Position numbers and translations under genes: made by a program
Assembly (NCBI GenBank): GCA_041394145.1
Contig: JAWKIW010000022.1
Span: forward strand, 19,588 to 83,587
From: JAWKIW01 sp041394145
GTDB taxonomy: Bacteria; Actinomycetota; Acidimicrobiia; Acidimicrobiales; Acidimicrobilacustridaceae
DNA length: 64,000 nucleotides
Direction of reading: 5' to 3'
Shown here: positions 9,196 through 17,560 of the stretch, one piece after another
How the letters are laid out: every line of letters starts with the position of its first letter
Position numbering within the stretch: position 1 is the first letter of the stretch
Notes under the pieces: model-generated
Database searches by the model: none
What the model was told of the DNA's origin: nothing
The model's input: only the letters and a program-made list of their open reading frames with translations

Positions 9196-10196
9196 ATGGG
9201 CCTGTTCAAGAAGCGCAAGGACCCACCGGCACCCGCTCCCGCCGAGGCTCCGGCCGCGGCGCCGCTGCCGGCGTCGCTCGCCGCCCACTCGGCGTTCGTG
9301 AAGCGGGCCCGCTGCGTCCGCTGCGGCGCCCCAAGACGCGACCGTCGAAGACCGCCTACCTCTACTGCGACTACTGCGGTGCGCTCGTCGACTACGACTT
9401 CCGCCTGGCCAACCTCGGCGCCAACGCCGGCGTGACCAACACGATCTACCACCAGCTGGTGGCACCCCATCAGCTCGCCCTCGCCCAGGCCCGGGCCACC
9501 GGCGACCGCGACACCTACCGCCAGATCCAGCTGCACGTCTTCCGCCAGTGGATCGAGCGGTGCCCCCAGGCCATGTCGCCGCGGGCCCGCACCGACCCCG
9601 AGTTCCGCGAGCGCATGGCGGTCTACTGCGCCGAGAGCGCCGTCACCAAGGACCTCGATCCCGAGCTCGGCCGCCTCGACGCCGAGTGCAACGCGCTGAT
9701 CGCGACGCTGCAGCGGATCCCGACGCCCGGCGGCGCCTGGGCGGTGGCCGGCGACTTCTGGGGCGTGGCCGCCCGGTGGAAGCAGCTGATGGACCTCACC
9801 TACGCCCGCATGGAGCAGACCGGCGTCACCGCGCTCGACCCCGACGACCCGCCACCCGGTGTCGCCGTCAAGCTCGAGTACTCGACCTTCTGCCAGGCGT
9901 GGCTGCCCCACCTCTCACCCGCCGACGGCGAACGGCTGCTGGCGATGTACGGCCTCACGGGCGACTACGACCAGGTGCAGCCCCAGGCCACCGAGGTGCA
10001 CCACTGCGGCGGTTGCGGCGCAGAGCTGCAGACGCTACCGGGGGCGCGGGTCGTGGTCTGCGAGGACTGCGGACGCCGCATCGACGTGGCCGCCGGGGCC
10101 GTGCCGTGCCGGGGCTGCGGCGCCACCGTCGACCTCCCGGTCGGCACGGGCGATCTCGCCTGCCCGCACTGCCGCACCGCCATCGCCCGCGTCTGA
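9196..10196 (+). CDS. Multi-zinc-ribbon protein of unknown function, frameshifted
   Basis: About 333 residues after correction. A basic, Pro/Ala-rich N-terminus is followed by two CxxC pairs (RCVRCGAP, CDYCGA), a helical middle of about 200 residues, then a dense C-terminal set of zinc-ribbon pairs (CGGCGAEL, CEDCGRR, CRGCGA, CPHC). The frame breaks near 9330, between the first two CxxC pairs. Adding one C to the CCCC run there restores a continuous protein, which points to a homopolymer error. No enzymatic motif is visible; a scaffold, nucleic-acid or metal-binding role is possible. It follows the WS/DGAT gene by 12 bases but has its own TAGCGT element. Confidence 0.75.
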
Positions 10197-10229
10197 CCCG
10201 TCGACGGGTGCCCCGCCGCGCGTCCCGCG

Positions 10230-10235
10230 TACCAT
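10230..10235 (+). promoter_or_regulatory. Candidate -10 element, leaderless gabD2 promoter
   Basis: TACCAT six bases before ATG 10242. No ribosome-binding sequence lies between. Confidence 0.5.
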
Positions 10236-10241
10236 CGGACG

Positions 10242-11840
10242 ATGGCGACGACCACCGACCACACGGCGTCCACCACGGGCCTGCACCGACCATCGACGCT
10301 CACCGACGATCTCGTCCGAGAGCTGACCGGCCTGGTGCGCTCGTCGGGCACGGCGCCCTCCGTCACCACCCGGGCCCCGTTCGACGGCGAGCCCCTCGCC
10401 GAACTCCCCCAGTGCACGCCTGGCGACGTCACCGACGCCGCCGAGCGGGCCCGCAAGGCCCAGGAGGGGTGGGCGGCCACGCCCGTGCGCGAGCGGGCCG
10501 CGGTGTTCCTGCGCCTGCACGACCTCGTGCTCGACCACCGCGACGCGATCATGGACCTGATCCAGGTGGAGAACGGCAAGTCCCGCCGCGACGCCTACCT
10601 CGAGGTCGCCGACATCGCCGGGACCTGCCGCTACTACGCCCGCTCGGCTCCGTCGCTGCTGCGGCCCCACCGGCGCGCCGGCGTCATCCCGGTGCTCACC
10701 CAGGTGCGCGAGCTGCACCACCCCAAGGGCCTCGTCACGGTCGTCTCGCCGTGGAACTACCCGTTCAGCCTCGGGGTGGGCGACACGGTCCCGGCTCTGT
10801 TGGCCGGCAACGCGGTGCTGCAGAAGCCCGACAACCAGACCGCGCTCACCGCCCTGTTCGGCCTCCGCCTCGCCGAAGAGGCCGGCCTCCCCCACGACCT
10901 GTGGCAGATCGTGCTCGGCCGCGGCCGCGACATCGGCGAGTCGCTGCTCGACGCCGCCGACTTCTTGATGTTCACCGGCTCCACCGCGTCGGGCCGCTCG
11001 ATGGCCGAGCAGGCCGGACGCCGTCTCATCGACTGCTCCCTCGAGCTCGGCGGCAAGAACGCCATGCTCGTGCTGCGCGACGCCGACCTCGCCCGGGCCG
11101 TCGAGGGCGGCGTGCGGGCCTGCTTCTCCTCCAGCGGCCAGCTGTGCATCTCCATCGAGCGCCTCTACGTCGCCGACGAGGTCTACGACGAGTACGTGCC
11201 CCGCTTCGTCGCGGCGGTGGAGGCGATGCGCCTCGGGCCCGCCTTCGACTTCTCCTGCCAGATGGGCTCGCTCACCAGCGCCGAGCAGCTCGAGACCACG
11301 GCCCGCCACGTCGACGCCGCCGTCGAAGCCGGCGCCACCGTGCTCGCCGGCGGCCGGTCCCGACCCGACCTCGGCCCCTACTTCTACGAGCCGACCGTCC
11401 TCACCGACGTGACGCCGACCATGGCCTGCTTCGGCGAGGAGACCTTCGGCCCGGTGGTGTCGATCTACCGGTTCGGCGACGAGGACGACGCCATCGCCCG
11501 GGCCAACGACACCGACTACGGCCTCAACGCCAGCGTGTGGACCCGGTCGGCCGTGCGGGGCCACCACGTTGCCGCCCGGCTGCGGGCCGGCACCGTCAAC
11601 GTCAACGAGGCCTTCGCCGCGGCCTGGGGCAGCGTCGACGCGCCGATGGGCGGCATGGGCGTGTCGGGCCAGGGTCGCCGCCACGGCGCCCACGGCCTGC
11701 TCAAGTACACCGAGCCCCAGACCATCGCCCGCCAGCGCCTCGCCAACCTCGCGCCGCCCTTCGCCGCGCTCGGCGACGAGGGCTTCGCCGCCGCCCTCAC
11801 CGTCTCGCTGCGGGTCCTGAAGAAGCTCGGCCTCAAGTAG
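10242..11840 (+). CDS. gabD2: Succinate-semialdehyde dehydrogenase (NADP+), GabD2-type
   Basis: 532-residue aldehyde dehydrogenase that should oxidise succinate semialdehyde to succinate (GABA shunt or polyamine breakdown). Landmarks in order: SPWNYPFSL (cofactor region), FTGSTASG, the general-base Glu in LELGGKN, the catalytic Cys in SSGQLCISIER, and ETFGPVVSIY. The stretches around the active site and the C-terminal GTVNVNE/PMGGMGVSGQGRRHG region follow mycobacterial GabD2 closely, as I remember that protein, and separate it from general ALDHs. Length also fits (518-530). The ATG at 10242 follows a TACCAT element. The substrate comes from family similarity and is not proven. Confidence 0.88.
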   Translation: MATTTDHTASTTGLHRPSTLTDDLVRELTGLVRSSGTAPSVTTRAPFDGEPLAELPQCTPGDVTDAAERARKAQEGWAATPVRERAAVFLRLHDLVLDHRDAIMDLIQVENGKSRRDAYLEVADIAGTCRYYARSAPSLLRPHRRAGVIPVLTQVRELHHPKGLVTVVSPWNYPFSLGVGDTVPALLAGNAVLQKPDNQTALTALFGLRLAEEAGLPHDLWQIVLGRGRDIGESLLDAADFLMFTGSTASGRSMAEQAGRRLIDCSLELGGKNAMLVLRDADLARAVEGGVRACFSSSGQLCISIERLYVADEVYDEYVPRFVAAVEAMRLGPAFDFSCQMGSLTSAEQLETTARHVDAAVEAGATVLAGGRSRPDLGPYFYEPTVLTDVTPTMACFGEETFGPVVSIYRFGDEDDAIARANDTDYGLNASVWTRSAVRGHHVAARLRAGTVNVNEAFAAAWGSVDAPMGGMGVSGQGRRHGAHGLLKYTEPQTIARQRLANLAPPFAALGDEGFAAALTVSLRVLKKLGLK

Positions 11841-11877
11841 CCGCTCGACGCGCCGGGCGCGGGCGCGCTGACCCGTT

Positions 11878-12276
11878 TCAGTCGCGGGCGACCACCTCGA
11901 TCGCGCAGCTCGGTCCATCGGCGCGCGCCAGGCGCCGGTCGAACGTCACCAGGGTCGCGCCCAGCACCTCGGCCAGCGCGACGTAGAGCGCGTCCCAGGT
12001 CCGGACGTTGGCTCGCAGCTCCCATGCCCGGTCGAGGAGCAGGCGATGGTCGAACCGCTCCCCGGGCCAGTCACGCAGGTCCTCGACCGCCAGCGTCGCG
12101 GCGGTGACATCGAGCCGCCCGAGCTGGAGGTCACGGCGGATGACGCCCAGCACCTCGGCGTCGATGACGTGCGGCGCCGCCTGGTCCTCGTCGGCCCGCA
12201 ACCGCTCTCGCACCTGCTCCGCGCCGACGACGTCGGCCACGACGGCGTACAAGCACGATGCGTCAACGACGAGCAC
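11878..12276 (-). CDS. vapC: PIN-domain toxin (VapC-type ribonuclease)
   Basis: 132-residue PIN-domain protein, the standard toxin size. The metal-binding acidic residues are in place: Asp5 (VVDASCLY), Glu41 (DAEVLGVIRR), Asp95 (RTWDALYVALAE) and Asp113 (TFDRRLAR). VapC toxins cut RNA, often tRNA or rRNA, when released from their antitoxin. The gene overlaps the upstream antitoxin by 14 bases on the same strand, the usual vapBC arrangement. Target RNA unknown. Confidence 0.93.
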   Translation of the reverse strand: MLVVDASCLYAVVADVVGAEQVRERLRADEDQAAPHVIDAEVLGVIRRDLQLGRLDVTAATLAVEDLRDWPGERFDHRLLLDRAWELRANVRTWDALYVALAEVLGATLVTFDRRLARADGPSCAIEVVARD

Positions 12277-12508
12277 GCGGCCAGGGACCCCGGGTCTCGT
12301 CCAGGGCTTCGAGGATCTCGGCGGGGATCACGCCCGAGGGGCGGCGCCCGGTTCGCGCCAGCCACTCCTCGATGGTCGGCCGACCGGCGAGGCGAGTCGC
12401 TTCGCGTCGCAGCAGCTCGGGAACGGTCAGCCCCGCCTCGACGGCACGGCGCTGCAGGGCGGCGTAGACGTCGTCGTCGATGTCGCGGATCTGCACGGTC
12501 TTTGGCAC
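12263..12508 (-). CDS. vapB: Ribbon-helix-helix antitoxin (VapB/FitA-type)
   Basis: 81-residue antitoxin. The N-terminal half is a ribbon-helix-helix DNA-binding domain: beta strand KTVQIRDIDDDVYAAL, then helices RRAVEAGLTVPELLRREATRL. The C-terminal tail (TIEEWLARTGRRPSGVIPAEIL) should occupy the PIN active site. The FitA-like pattern is clear. The frame stays open far upstream, but the GTG at 12508 is chosen because a TATGAT element lies six bases before it and the fold begins there. The gene overlaps vapC and probably represses its own promoter through the inverted repeat at 12513-12526. Confidence 0.88.
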   Translation of the reverse strand: MPKTVQIRDIDDDVYAALQRRAVEAGLTVPELLRREATRLAGRPTIEEWLARTGRRPSGVIPAEILEALDETRGPWPRARR

Positions 12509-12512
12509 ATCC

Positions 12513-12526
12513 GCATCATAACATGC
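12513..12526 (-). promoter_or_regulatory. vapBC promoter -10 and overlapping inverted repeat
   Basis: TATGAT on the minus strand (12515-12520) is six bases before the vapB GTG. It is embedded in an inverted repeat GCAT-N6-ATGC (12513-12526). The patch is strikingly AT-rich for this DNA. An autoregulatory operator for the VapBC complex is the natural reading. Confidence 0.55.
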
Positions 12527-12614
12527 AACTTCGCGGACCGCGGTGCTCGTCGAAGCAGGCGAGGATCCGCTGCCGCGCGTCGGTGGCCTCGACGGCTTGC
12601 GCCCCGGCGTGCAG

Positions 12615-12620
12615 TAGGTT
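12615..12620 (+). promoter_or_regulatory. Candidate -10 element before Ca2+/Na+ antiporter
   Basis: TAGGTT eight bases before a GTG at 12629 that is in frame with the antiporter's ATG at 12683. Either the protein begins 18 residues earlier on a leaderless transcript, or this is a promoter with a leader of about 55 bases. That leader contains a stem-loop (12645-12671 region) and a GGTGGCCACC palindrome just before the ATG. Confidence 0.4.
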
Positions 12621-12682
12621 GCCCTGGGGTGCCGGGAAGCCTGGTCGGCGTTTCGTCCGCAACGCGCCGAGGTGGCCACCTG

Positions 12683-13615
12683 ATGACGACGGTGCTGATC
12701 CTGCTGGCGGGCGTGGCGGCCGCGGGCGTCGGCGGCGAGCTGTTCGTGCGCGGCGCCGTGGGCCTCGCCGCGTGGGCCCGCGTGCCTGCCACCATCGTGG
12801 CGGTCACCGTCGCCGCCTTCGCCACGTCCAGCCCCGAGCTGTTCGTGGCCATCAGCGCCGCCTCCGCCGGCGAACCCGCGGTGGCCTTCGGCGACGCCGT
12901 CGGCTCCAACGTGGTCAACGTCGCCCTCATCCTGGGGATCGCCCTGCTCGTGCGGCCGACGACGATCCAGCGGGAGAGCGCCCGCCGCGACCTGCCGGTC
13001 GCCATCGGCGTCCCGTTCGCCACGCTGCTCCTGGTCGCCGACGGCTCGCTCAGCCGCTTCGACGGCGCGCTCCTGCTGAGCGCCTTCGTCGTGTGGCTGG
13101 GGGTGACGGTGCACCACGCCCGCCGGGCACGGGCCACCGCCGTCGAGGTCCTCGGCGAGACCCGGCACGGCCTCGCCGTCGCCCAGGTCGTCGGCGGGCT
13201 GGCCCTGCTGGTGCTGGCCGGTCGGCTCGTGGTGGTCGCGGCCAAGGCCATCGGGGAGCACTTCGGGCTCGACCCCTTCGTCGTCGGCGCGACGCTCGTG
13301 GCCATCGGCACCTCGGCGCCCGAGCTCGCCACCACGCTGGCGGCGTCGCTCAAGGGCCACGAGGAGGTGGGCGTGGGCGCCATCTTGGGCTCCAACATCT
13401 TCAACGGCCTCTGGATCGTCTCGATCACGGCGCTGCTGCGCCCCTTCCCGGTCACCGTCGGCGAGGTGGCCCTCGGCCTCGGCGCGGGTGGTCTGGCCAC
13501 CCTCCTGCTGGTCCCGGGACCGAGCCTGGAGCTGCGCCGGCCACGCGGGGCGGCGCTGGTGGCGCTCTACCTCCTCTACCTGGTGCTGCTGCTCACCTTC
13601 CGCCCCGGCGGCTGA
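12683..13615 (+). CDS. Calcium/sodium antiporter, CaCA family (YrbG-like)
   Basis: 310-residue membrane exchanger with about ten helices in two inverted halves. The alpha-repeats carry the ion-binding signatures: AFATSSPELFVAISAA with GDAVGSNVVN in the first half, and AIGTSAPELATTLAAS with GAILGSNIFN in the second. The family swaps cytosolic Ca2+ for Na+ or H+. ATG 12683 matches the usual start directly before the first helix. An in-frame GTG at 12629 is an alternative. The 3' end overlaps the convergent permease gene by 23 bases. Confidence 0.93.
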   Translation: MTTVLILLAGVAAAGVGGELFVRGAVGLAAWARVPATIVAVTVAAFATSSPELFVAISAASAGEPAVAFGDAVGSNVVNVALILGIALLVRPTTIQRESARRDLPVAIGVPFATLLLVADGSLSRFDGALLLSAFVVWLGVTVHHARRARATAVEVLGETRHGLAVAQVVGGLALLVLAGRLVVVAAKAIGEHFGLDPFVVGATLVAIGTSAPELATTLAASLKGHEEVGVGAILGSNIFNGLWIVSITALLRPFPVTVGEVALGLGAGGLATLLLVPGPSLELRRPRGAALVALYLLYLVLLLTFRPGG

Positions 13616-14945
13616 GCCCGTCGTCGCCCTCTCGCCGCTCGAGGCGCCGGGCGACGACGAAGGCCAGGCCGCCGACGCCGAGCAGGGCGGCGATGCGGAC
13701 GAGCAGACCGACCCCGCCGGCCACCACCGCGACGGCGAGCAGCACGGTGGCCGTGACGGCGCCGAGCGGCGGAGTCCACGACGGCGCTCGGAACGAGTCG
13801 GGCGGCGGCGCGTGGTCGGCCGAGCGGCGCAGGACGGGCACGCACACGTTCACGAGGACGAACACCGCCAGCAGCAGGGCCACCGTGGTCTCGGCCAGGT
13901 CGCGCACCTCCCCGGTGGCGGCCAGCGCGCCCGCCAGCACCATGGCCGCCACGATGGCCGGCGTGGGGGTGCGTCGCCGTCCGACCCCGGCGAGGACCCG
14001 GGGCAGATCGCCGTCGGCCGCCAGGCCGTAGATCTGGCGCGACGCCGTCACCAGCGCCAGCAGCGCGGTGTTGGTGACCGCCACCAGGGCGATCACCGCG
14101 AACAGCCGCGGCGACACCGGGATCGGACCGGCGGCCAGCGCGTCGAGCAGCGGCGCCTGGCTGGTCGCCAGCACGTCGGGCGCCACCAGCATCGCCGCGC
14201 TGGCCGCCACGCCGAGGTACAGCAGGGCCACCACCGTCACGCCGGCCAGCAACGCCCGGGGGAAGGTCCGGCGCGGCTCGACCACCTCGTCGCTGAGGTG
14301 GACGGCGTCCTCGAAGCCGAGGAAGGCGAAGAAGGCCAGCGCCGCCCCACCGAGGACCCCGGCCAGGCCGACCGAGCCCGACGGGCCCGGCTCGACGAGG
14401 CGCGCCGGTTGGGCGTCGCCGCCGAGGAGGGCGGCGACGCCGGCCCCGATCACGAGCACGAGACCGCTGACCTCCACCACGGTCATCACCGCGTTGACCC
14501 GGGCGGACTCGGAGATCCCCACCCAGGTGACCAGCCCGAGCAGCACCACCGTGCCCAGCGCCACCGGCGTGGTGGGGAGGTCGACGAAGGCGGTGAGGTA
14601 CTGCCCGCCGACCGCACGCGAGACCGCGGCGCCGGTCGACACCGCCGAGGCGGTCACGACGAAGCCGACGACGAAGGTCAGCAGCGGTCGGCCGAAGGCG
14701 AGCCGCGCGTAGTGGGCGGACCCCGAGGCGTGCGGGTGGGCGGCCACCAGCTCGACGTAGCTGAGCACGGTCAGCAGCGCCACCACGAAGGCCACCGCGA
14801 ACGCCAGCCACACCAGCCCGCCGACCTCGCGGGCCACCTCGCCGATGAGGATGTAGATGCCCGCACCGAGGACGTCGCCGACCACCAGCACGGCCAGCAG
14901 CGCCGGCCCGAGCGCCCGCTTCAGACGGCGTTCGGGTGCGGCCAC
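13593..14945 (-). CDS. APC superfamily amino-acid permease
   Basis: 450-residue transporter with about twelve hydrophobic helices. The first helix has the APC glycine motif in VVGDVLGAGIYILIGEVA, which forms the unwound substrate site. Helix 6 has FFAFLGFEDAVHLSDEV with the cytosolic loop after it. Helix 8 carries NTALLALVTASRQIYGLAADGDLP, typical of amino-acid/polyamine permeases. The GTG at 14945 is the chosen start. It lies 31 bases downstream of the dienelactone hydrolase gene on the same strand and could share its transcript. Substrate not predictable. Confidence 0.92.
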   Translation of the reverse strand: MAAPERRLKRALGPALLAVLVVGDVLGAGIYILIGEVAREVGGLVWLAFAVAFVVALLTVLSYVELVAAHPHASGSAHYARLAFGRPLLTFVVGFVVTASAVSTGAAVSRAVGGQYLTAFVDLPTTPVALGTVVLLGLVTWVGISESARVNAVMTVVEVSGLVLVIGAGVAALLGGDAQPARLVEPGPSGSVGLAGVLGGAALAFFAFLGFEDAVHLSDEVVEPRRTFPRALLAGVTVVALLYLGVAASAAMLVAPDVLATSQAPLLDALAAGPIPVSPRLFAVIALVAVTNTALLALVTASRQIYGLAADGDLPRVLAGVGRRRTPTPAIVAAMVLAGALAATGEVRDLAETTVALLLAVFVLVNVCVPVLRRSADHAPPPDSFRAPSWTPPLGAVTATVLLAVAVVAGGVGLLVRIAALLGVGGLAFVVARRLERREGDDGLSRRGGR

Positions 14946-14976
14946 GCCTCATGCTGGCACGCACCGGCCCGAGGCA

Positions 14977-15702
14977 TCACCCTCGGTCGCCGTCACGCAG
15001 GTGCTCGTCGAAGAACGCGACGATGCGCCGCCGGGCGTCCAGGGCCGACGGTTCGTGGTAGGCGCTGTTGGACACCTTGGCCAGGAGCACCACCAGGGCG
15101 TTGAACTCGGCCGGGTCGTGGTCGTTGAGGAACGAGTGGCCGGCGTCGGCGTACTCCTTGACGTCGTGGAGGACCCCGGCGTCGGACAAGAGCCGCTCCA
15201 GCTCGGCCGCGGTACCCCGGAGGGACAGGTCCTTCGCGCCGTAGCTGCCGACCACCGGGCACGCGCGGGAGAGGAACGACTCGAAGTCCTTCGGGATCCC
15301 GCCGTAGTTGCTGCTCGCCGCGGCGAACCCGTGGTCGGCCACGAGCATCAGGGCGAACCCACCCCCCATGCAGAACCCGATGACCCCGATCCGACCCGTG
15401 CTGTCGTCCCGCGCCGCCAGCCAGGCGCGAGACGCCTCGATGTCATCGAAGGTCTGCCCACGCCCTCGCAGGGCGTCGCGGAAGATCGTGCGCAGGCACA
15501 CCACCTTCTTCCCGCGGAAGAACAGGTCCGGCGCCACGGCCAGGTAGCCGACCGAGGCCAGCCAGTCGGCCTGGCGACGCAGGTCGGTGGTCATGCCCAT
15601 CACATCGGAGATGACGACGACGCCGGGCCAGGGACCGTCGCCCTCGGGGACGGCCACGTAGGCCGGCATCGTCGCTTCGAGCGGGATCTGCACGTCGGTC
15701 AT
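14977..15702 (-). CDS. Dienelactone hydrolase family protein
   Basis: 241-residue alpha/beta hydrolase of the DLH family, which opens lactones or hydrolyses related esters. The nucleophile elbow is GFCMGGGFAL with Cys as nucleophile, the DLH hallmark. PGVVVISDVMGM forms the first strands, and the catalytic His is in EYADAGHSFLND. Length matches the family (230-260). The ATG at 15702 is the only good start. The minus-strand permease follows after 31 bases. The substrate may differ from dienelactone, because the family is broad. Confidence 0.9.
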   Translation of the reverse strand: MTDVQIPLEATMPAYVAVPEGDGPWPGVVVISDVMGMTTDLRRQADWLASVGYLAVAPDLFFRGKKVVCLRTIFRDALRGRGQTFDDIEASRAWLAARDDSTGRIGVIGFCMGGGFALMLVADHGFAAASSNYGGIPKDFESFLSRACPVVGSYGAKDLSLRGTAAELERLLSDAGVLHDVKEYADAGHSFLNDHDPAEFNALVVLLAKVSNSAYHEPSALDARRRIVAFFDEHLRDGDRG

Positions 15703-15920
15703 GACCCGCGAGTCTCCCGTACCCGCGGCGCGCCGGCCGGGCGTGGCGCTACCCGCCGAGGCGGTCGGCGACGTGGGGCAGCGCATCCTCGAGCGTCAGC
15801 GCCAGGTGGGTGCGCGTCTGGTCGAGGTCGGGAGCTCGAGACCTCGCCGCGTGGACCTCCGACCCTGGTTGGCCCTGGTGGGGGGCGCGACGGTCGGGGT
15901 GAGCCCAAGGGGCTGGTGCC
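15703..15920. other. Intergenic stretch, no gene seen
   Basis: About 218 bases between divergent genes. Frames are open on both strands, but none gives recognisable protein or a good start with a ribosome site, except AAGGGG near 15907, which serves the gene at 15921. I see no clear -10 element. Confidence 0.5.
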
Positions 15921-16673
15921 ATGGTCGAACCCTCGTCGACACCCGAGCCCACCGCCACCCGCCGGACGCCCCTGGTGGTCGCCCTGGTGGTCGTGTCGGT
16001 CATCGCCGTGGCCGCGATCGTCGCCGTGGTCGTGCTGGCGCGCCGGGACACCGGCAGCACCATCACCGCGGCGCCGTCGACCACGACCGAGGCGCCCACG
16101 GGCACGACGGCGGCCACGGCCCCGGCGACGGAGCCTTCGACCGCGACGTCGTCGACCGTCACGTCGTCCAGCGCCGCGTCGACCGCCAGCACGTCGACCG
16201 CCAGCACGTCGACCACCGTCCACCCGAGCGGCATCGACCGCAACGGCCTGGGCGTGCAGGGCCTGGCCCCCATCCGCCTGGGCATGACCCGGGCCGAGGC
16301 CGCCGCCGCCACGGGCCTCACGCCGGAGCCGGCCAAGTGCGGCAACGGCGTCATCTTCCTCGTCGACGGCGAGCAGGTGTACGTCGGCTTCGACGGCAAC
16401 GAGCGCGTCGCCGCCATCCACGTGAAGTCCTCCAACATCTCCACGTTGTCGGGCATCCGCGTCGGCGACCCGCGCGACCGCGTCGTGCAGACCTACGCCG
16501 GCCACGGGACGCTGACCCCGATGGCCAGCCCCTATGCCAACGCCGAGCTGCTCGTCTACCGGTCGGGTGACCCGGCCGACGCGGACCACGAGGTGGTCTT
16601 CTGGGTCACCGACGGCACGGTCAGCTCGATCGTGGCCGCCACCGGCACCGCCGGGGAGAGCGAGCTGTGCTGA
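15921..16673 (+). CDS. Single-pass membrane-anchored extracellular protein, unknown function
   Basis: 250 residues in three parts. A short cytosolic N-terminus with Arg-Arg is followed by a strong transmembrane helix (residues about 18-42). Then come about 55 residues of almost pure Ser/Thr/Ala linker, then a compact domain of about 150 residues. That domain begins LGVQGLAPIRLGMTRAEAA and has two Cys that could form a disulfide. The GMTxAEA and GD(P)RDRV phrases recall small repeat domains in secreted actinobacterial proteins, with two alike halves (LGMTRAEAA and IRVGDPRDRVV). A helper or sensor outside the cell is plausible but unproven. AAGGGG lies eight bases before the ATG. Confidence 0.75.
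   Translation: MVEPSSTPEPTATRRTPLVVALVVVSVIAVAAIVAVVVLARRDTGSTITAAPSTTTEAPTGTTAATAPATEPSTATSSTVTSSSAASTASTSTASTSTTVHPSGIDRNGLGVQGLAPIRLGMTRAEAAAATGLTPEPAKCGNGVIFLVDGEQVYVGFDGNERVAAIHVKSSNISTLSGIRVGDPRDRVVQTYAGHGTLTPMASPYANAELLVYRSGDPADADHEVVFWVTDGTVSSIVAATGTAGESELC
16178..16214 (+). repeat. 15-base tandem repeat in linker coding sequence
   Basis: GTCGACCGCCAGCAC occurs twice in tandem, followed by a partial third copy. It encodes the Ser/Thr/Ala linker (STAST units), so slippage could change linker length without breaking the frame. Confidence 0.8.
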
Positions 16674-16753
16674 CGAGATGGCGGGCCGCCGGTCCCGACC
16701 CGTAGGGTCGTCGCCCGGGCCACCTCCCCACCGGCACCTCGAAGGGACCCGCC

Positions 16754-17560
16754 CTGATCGAGCGCCTGCGCGCCGACGTGCTGCCCGCCGCCACCGCCGG
16801 CTCCGGCATCACCGTCCACGTCGGCGGCCTCACGGCCACCTTCGACGACCTGGCCGTGCAGCTCCAGCAGCGCCTGCCCGTCTTCATCGGCGTCGTGCTC
16901 GGCCTCAGCTTCGTGCTGCTGCTCGCGGTGTTCCGATCGATCCTCGTGCCGCTCAAGGCCGTGATCATGAACCTGCTGTCGATCGGCGCCGCCTACGGCA
17001 TCGTGGTCGCCGTCTTCCAGCACGGCTGGGGCGCCTCGGTGCTGGCGGTGGGCAACCCCGGCCCGATCGAGAGCTTCCTGCCGATGATGATGTTCGCCAT
17101 CCTCTTCGGGTTGAGCATGGACTACGAGGTCTTCCTGCTCTCGCGCATCAAGGAGGAGTACGACCGCACCGGCGACAACAGCCTCGCCGTCGCCGACGGG
17201 CTGAGCGCCACGGCCCGGGTCATCACCGCCGCCGCCCTCATCATGGTGACCGTGTTCGGGGGCTTCGTGTTCGGCGACCAGCGGGTGGTCAAGGAGTTCG
17301 GCCTCGGGATGGCGGCCGCCATCCTCATCGACGCCACGGTCGTGCGCATGGTCCTGGTGCCGGCGACGATGGAGCTGATGGGCAAGGCCAACTGGTGGTT
17401 CCCGTCGTGGCTGTCGTGGCTGCCCCAGATCCACGTCGAGGGCACCCGGGTCCCGCTCGGCGACGCCGCCAGCGGCATCGGCGTGGCCGAGCCCGCCACC
17501 GAGCCCGGTGCCGGGCCCACCGACGAGCCCACCGACGAGCTCGAGGGCGTCAGCGGCTAG
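16754..17560 (+). pseudogene. C-terminal remnant of an MMPL/RND family transporter
   Basis: About 268 residues matching only the second membrane half of MMPL exporters, which normally exceed 700 residues. It opens inside the second periplasmic domain (LPAATAGSGITVHVGG), then has the helices LPVFIGVVLGLSFVLLL, the FGLSMDYEVFLLSRIKEEY motif with its Asp, and the terminal helices ending before NWWFP. A TAG in frame at 16703 and the absence of ATG or GTG before 16778 show that the first 450 or so residues are missing. AAGGGA lies seven bases before CTG 16754, which could be chance. Most likely a deletion remnant; an assembly deletion is the alternative. Confidence 0.8.

Noticed and set aside
7113..10196. 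Very long open frame on the plus strand across 7.1-9.2 kb
   Set aside because: It lies over the Tat-exported gene and the WS/DGAT gene in other frames; only its last part, from about 9330, is real zinc-ribbon protein.
12600..12683. Cobalamin-riboswitch-like phrase GGTGCCGGGAAGCCTGGT before the antiporter gene
   Set aside because: Only one short phrase resembles the B12 core. The rest of the aptamer is missing and the stretch is explained equally well as coding from GTG 12629.
16178..16214. Tandem GTCGACCGCCAGCAC units as a binding-site array
   Set aside because: They lie inside a coding Ser/Thr linker and keep the frame; slippage explains them.
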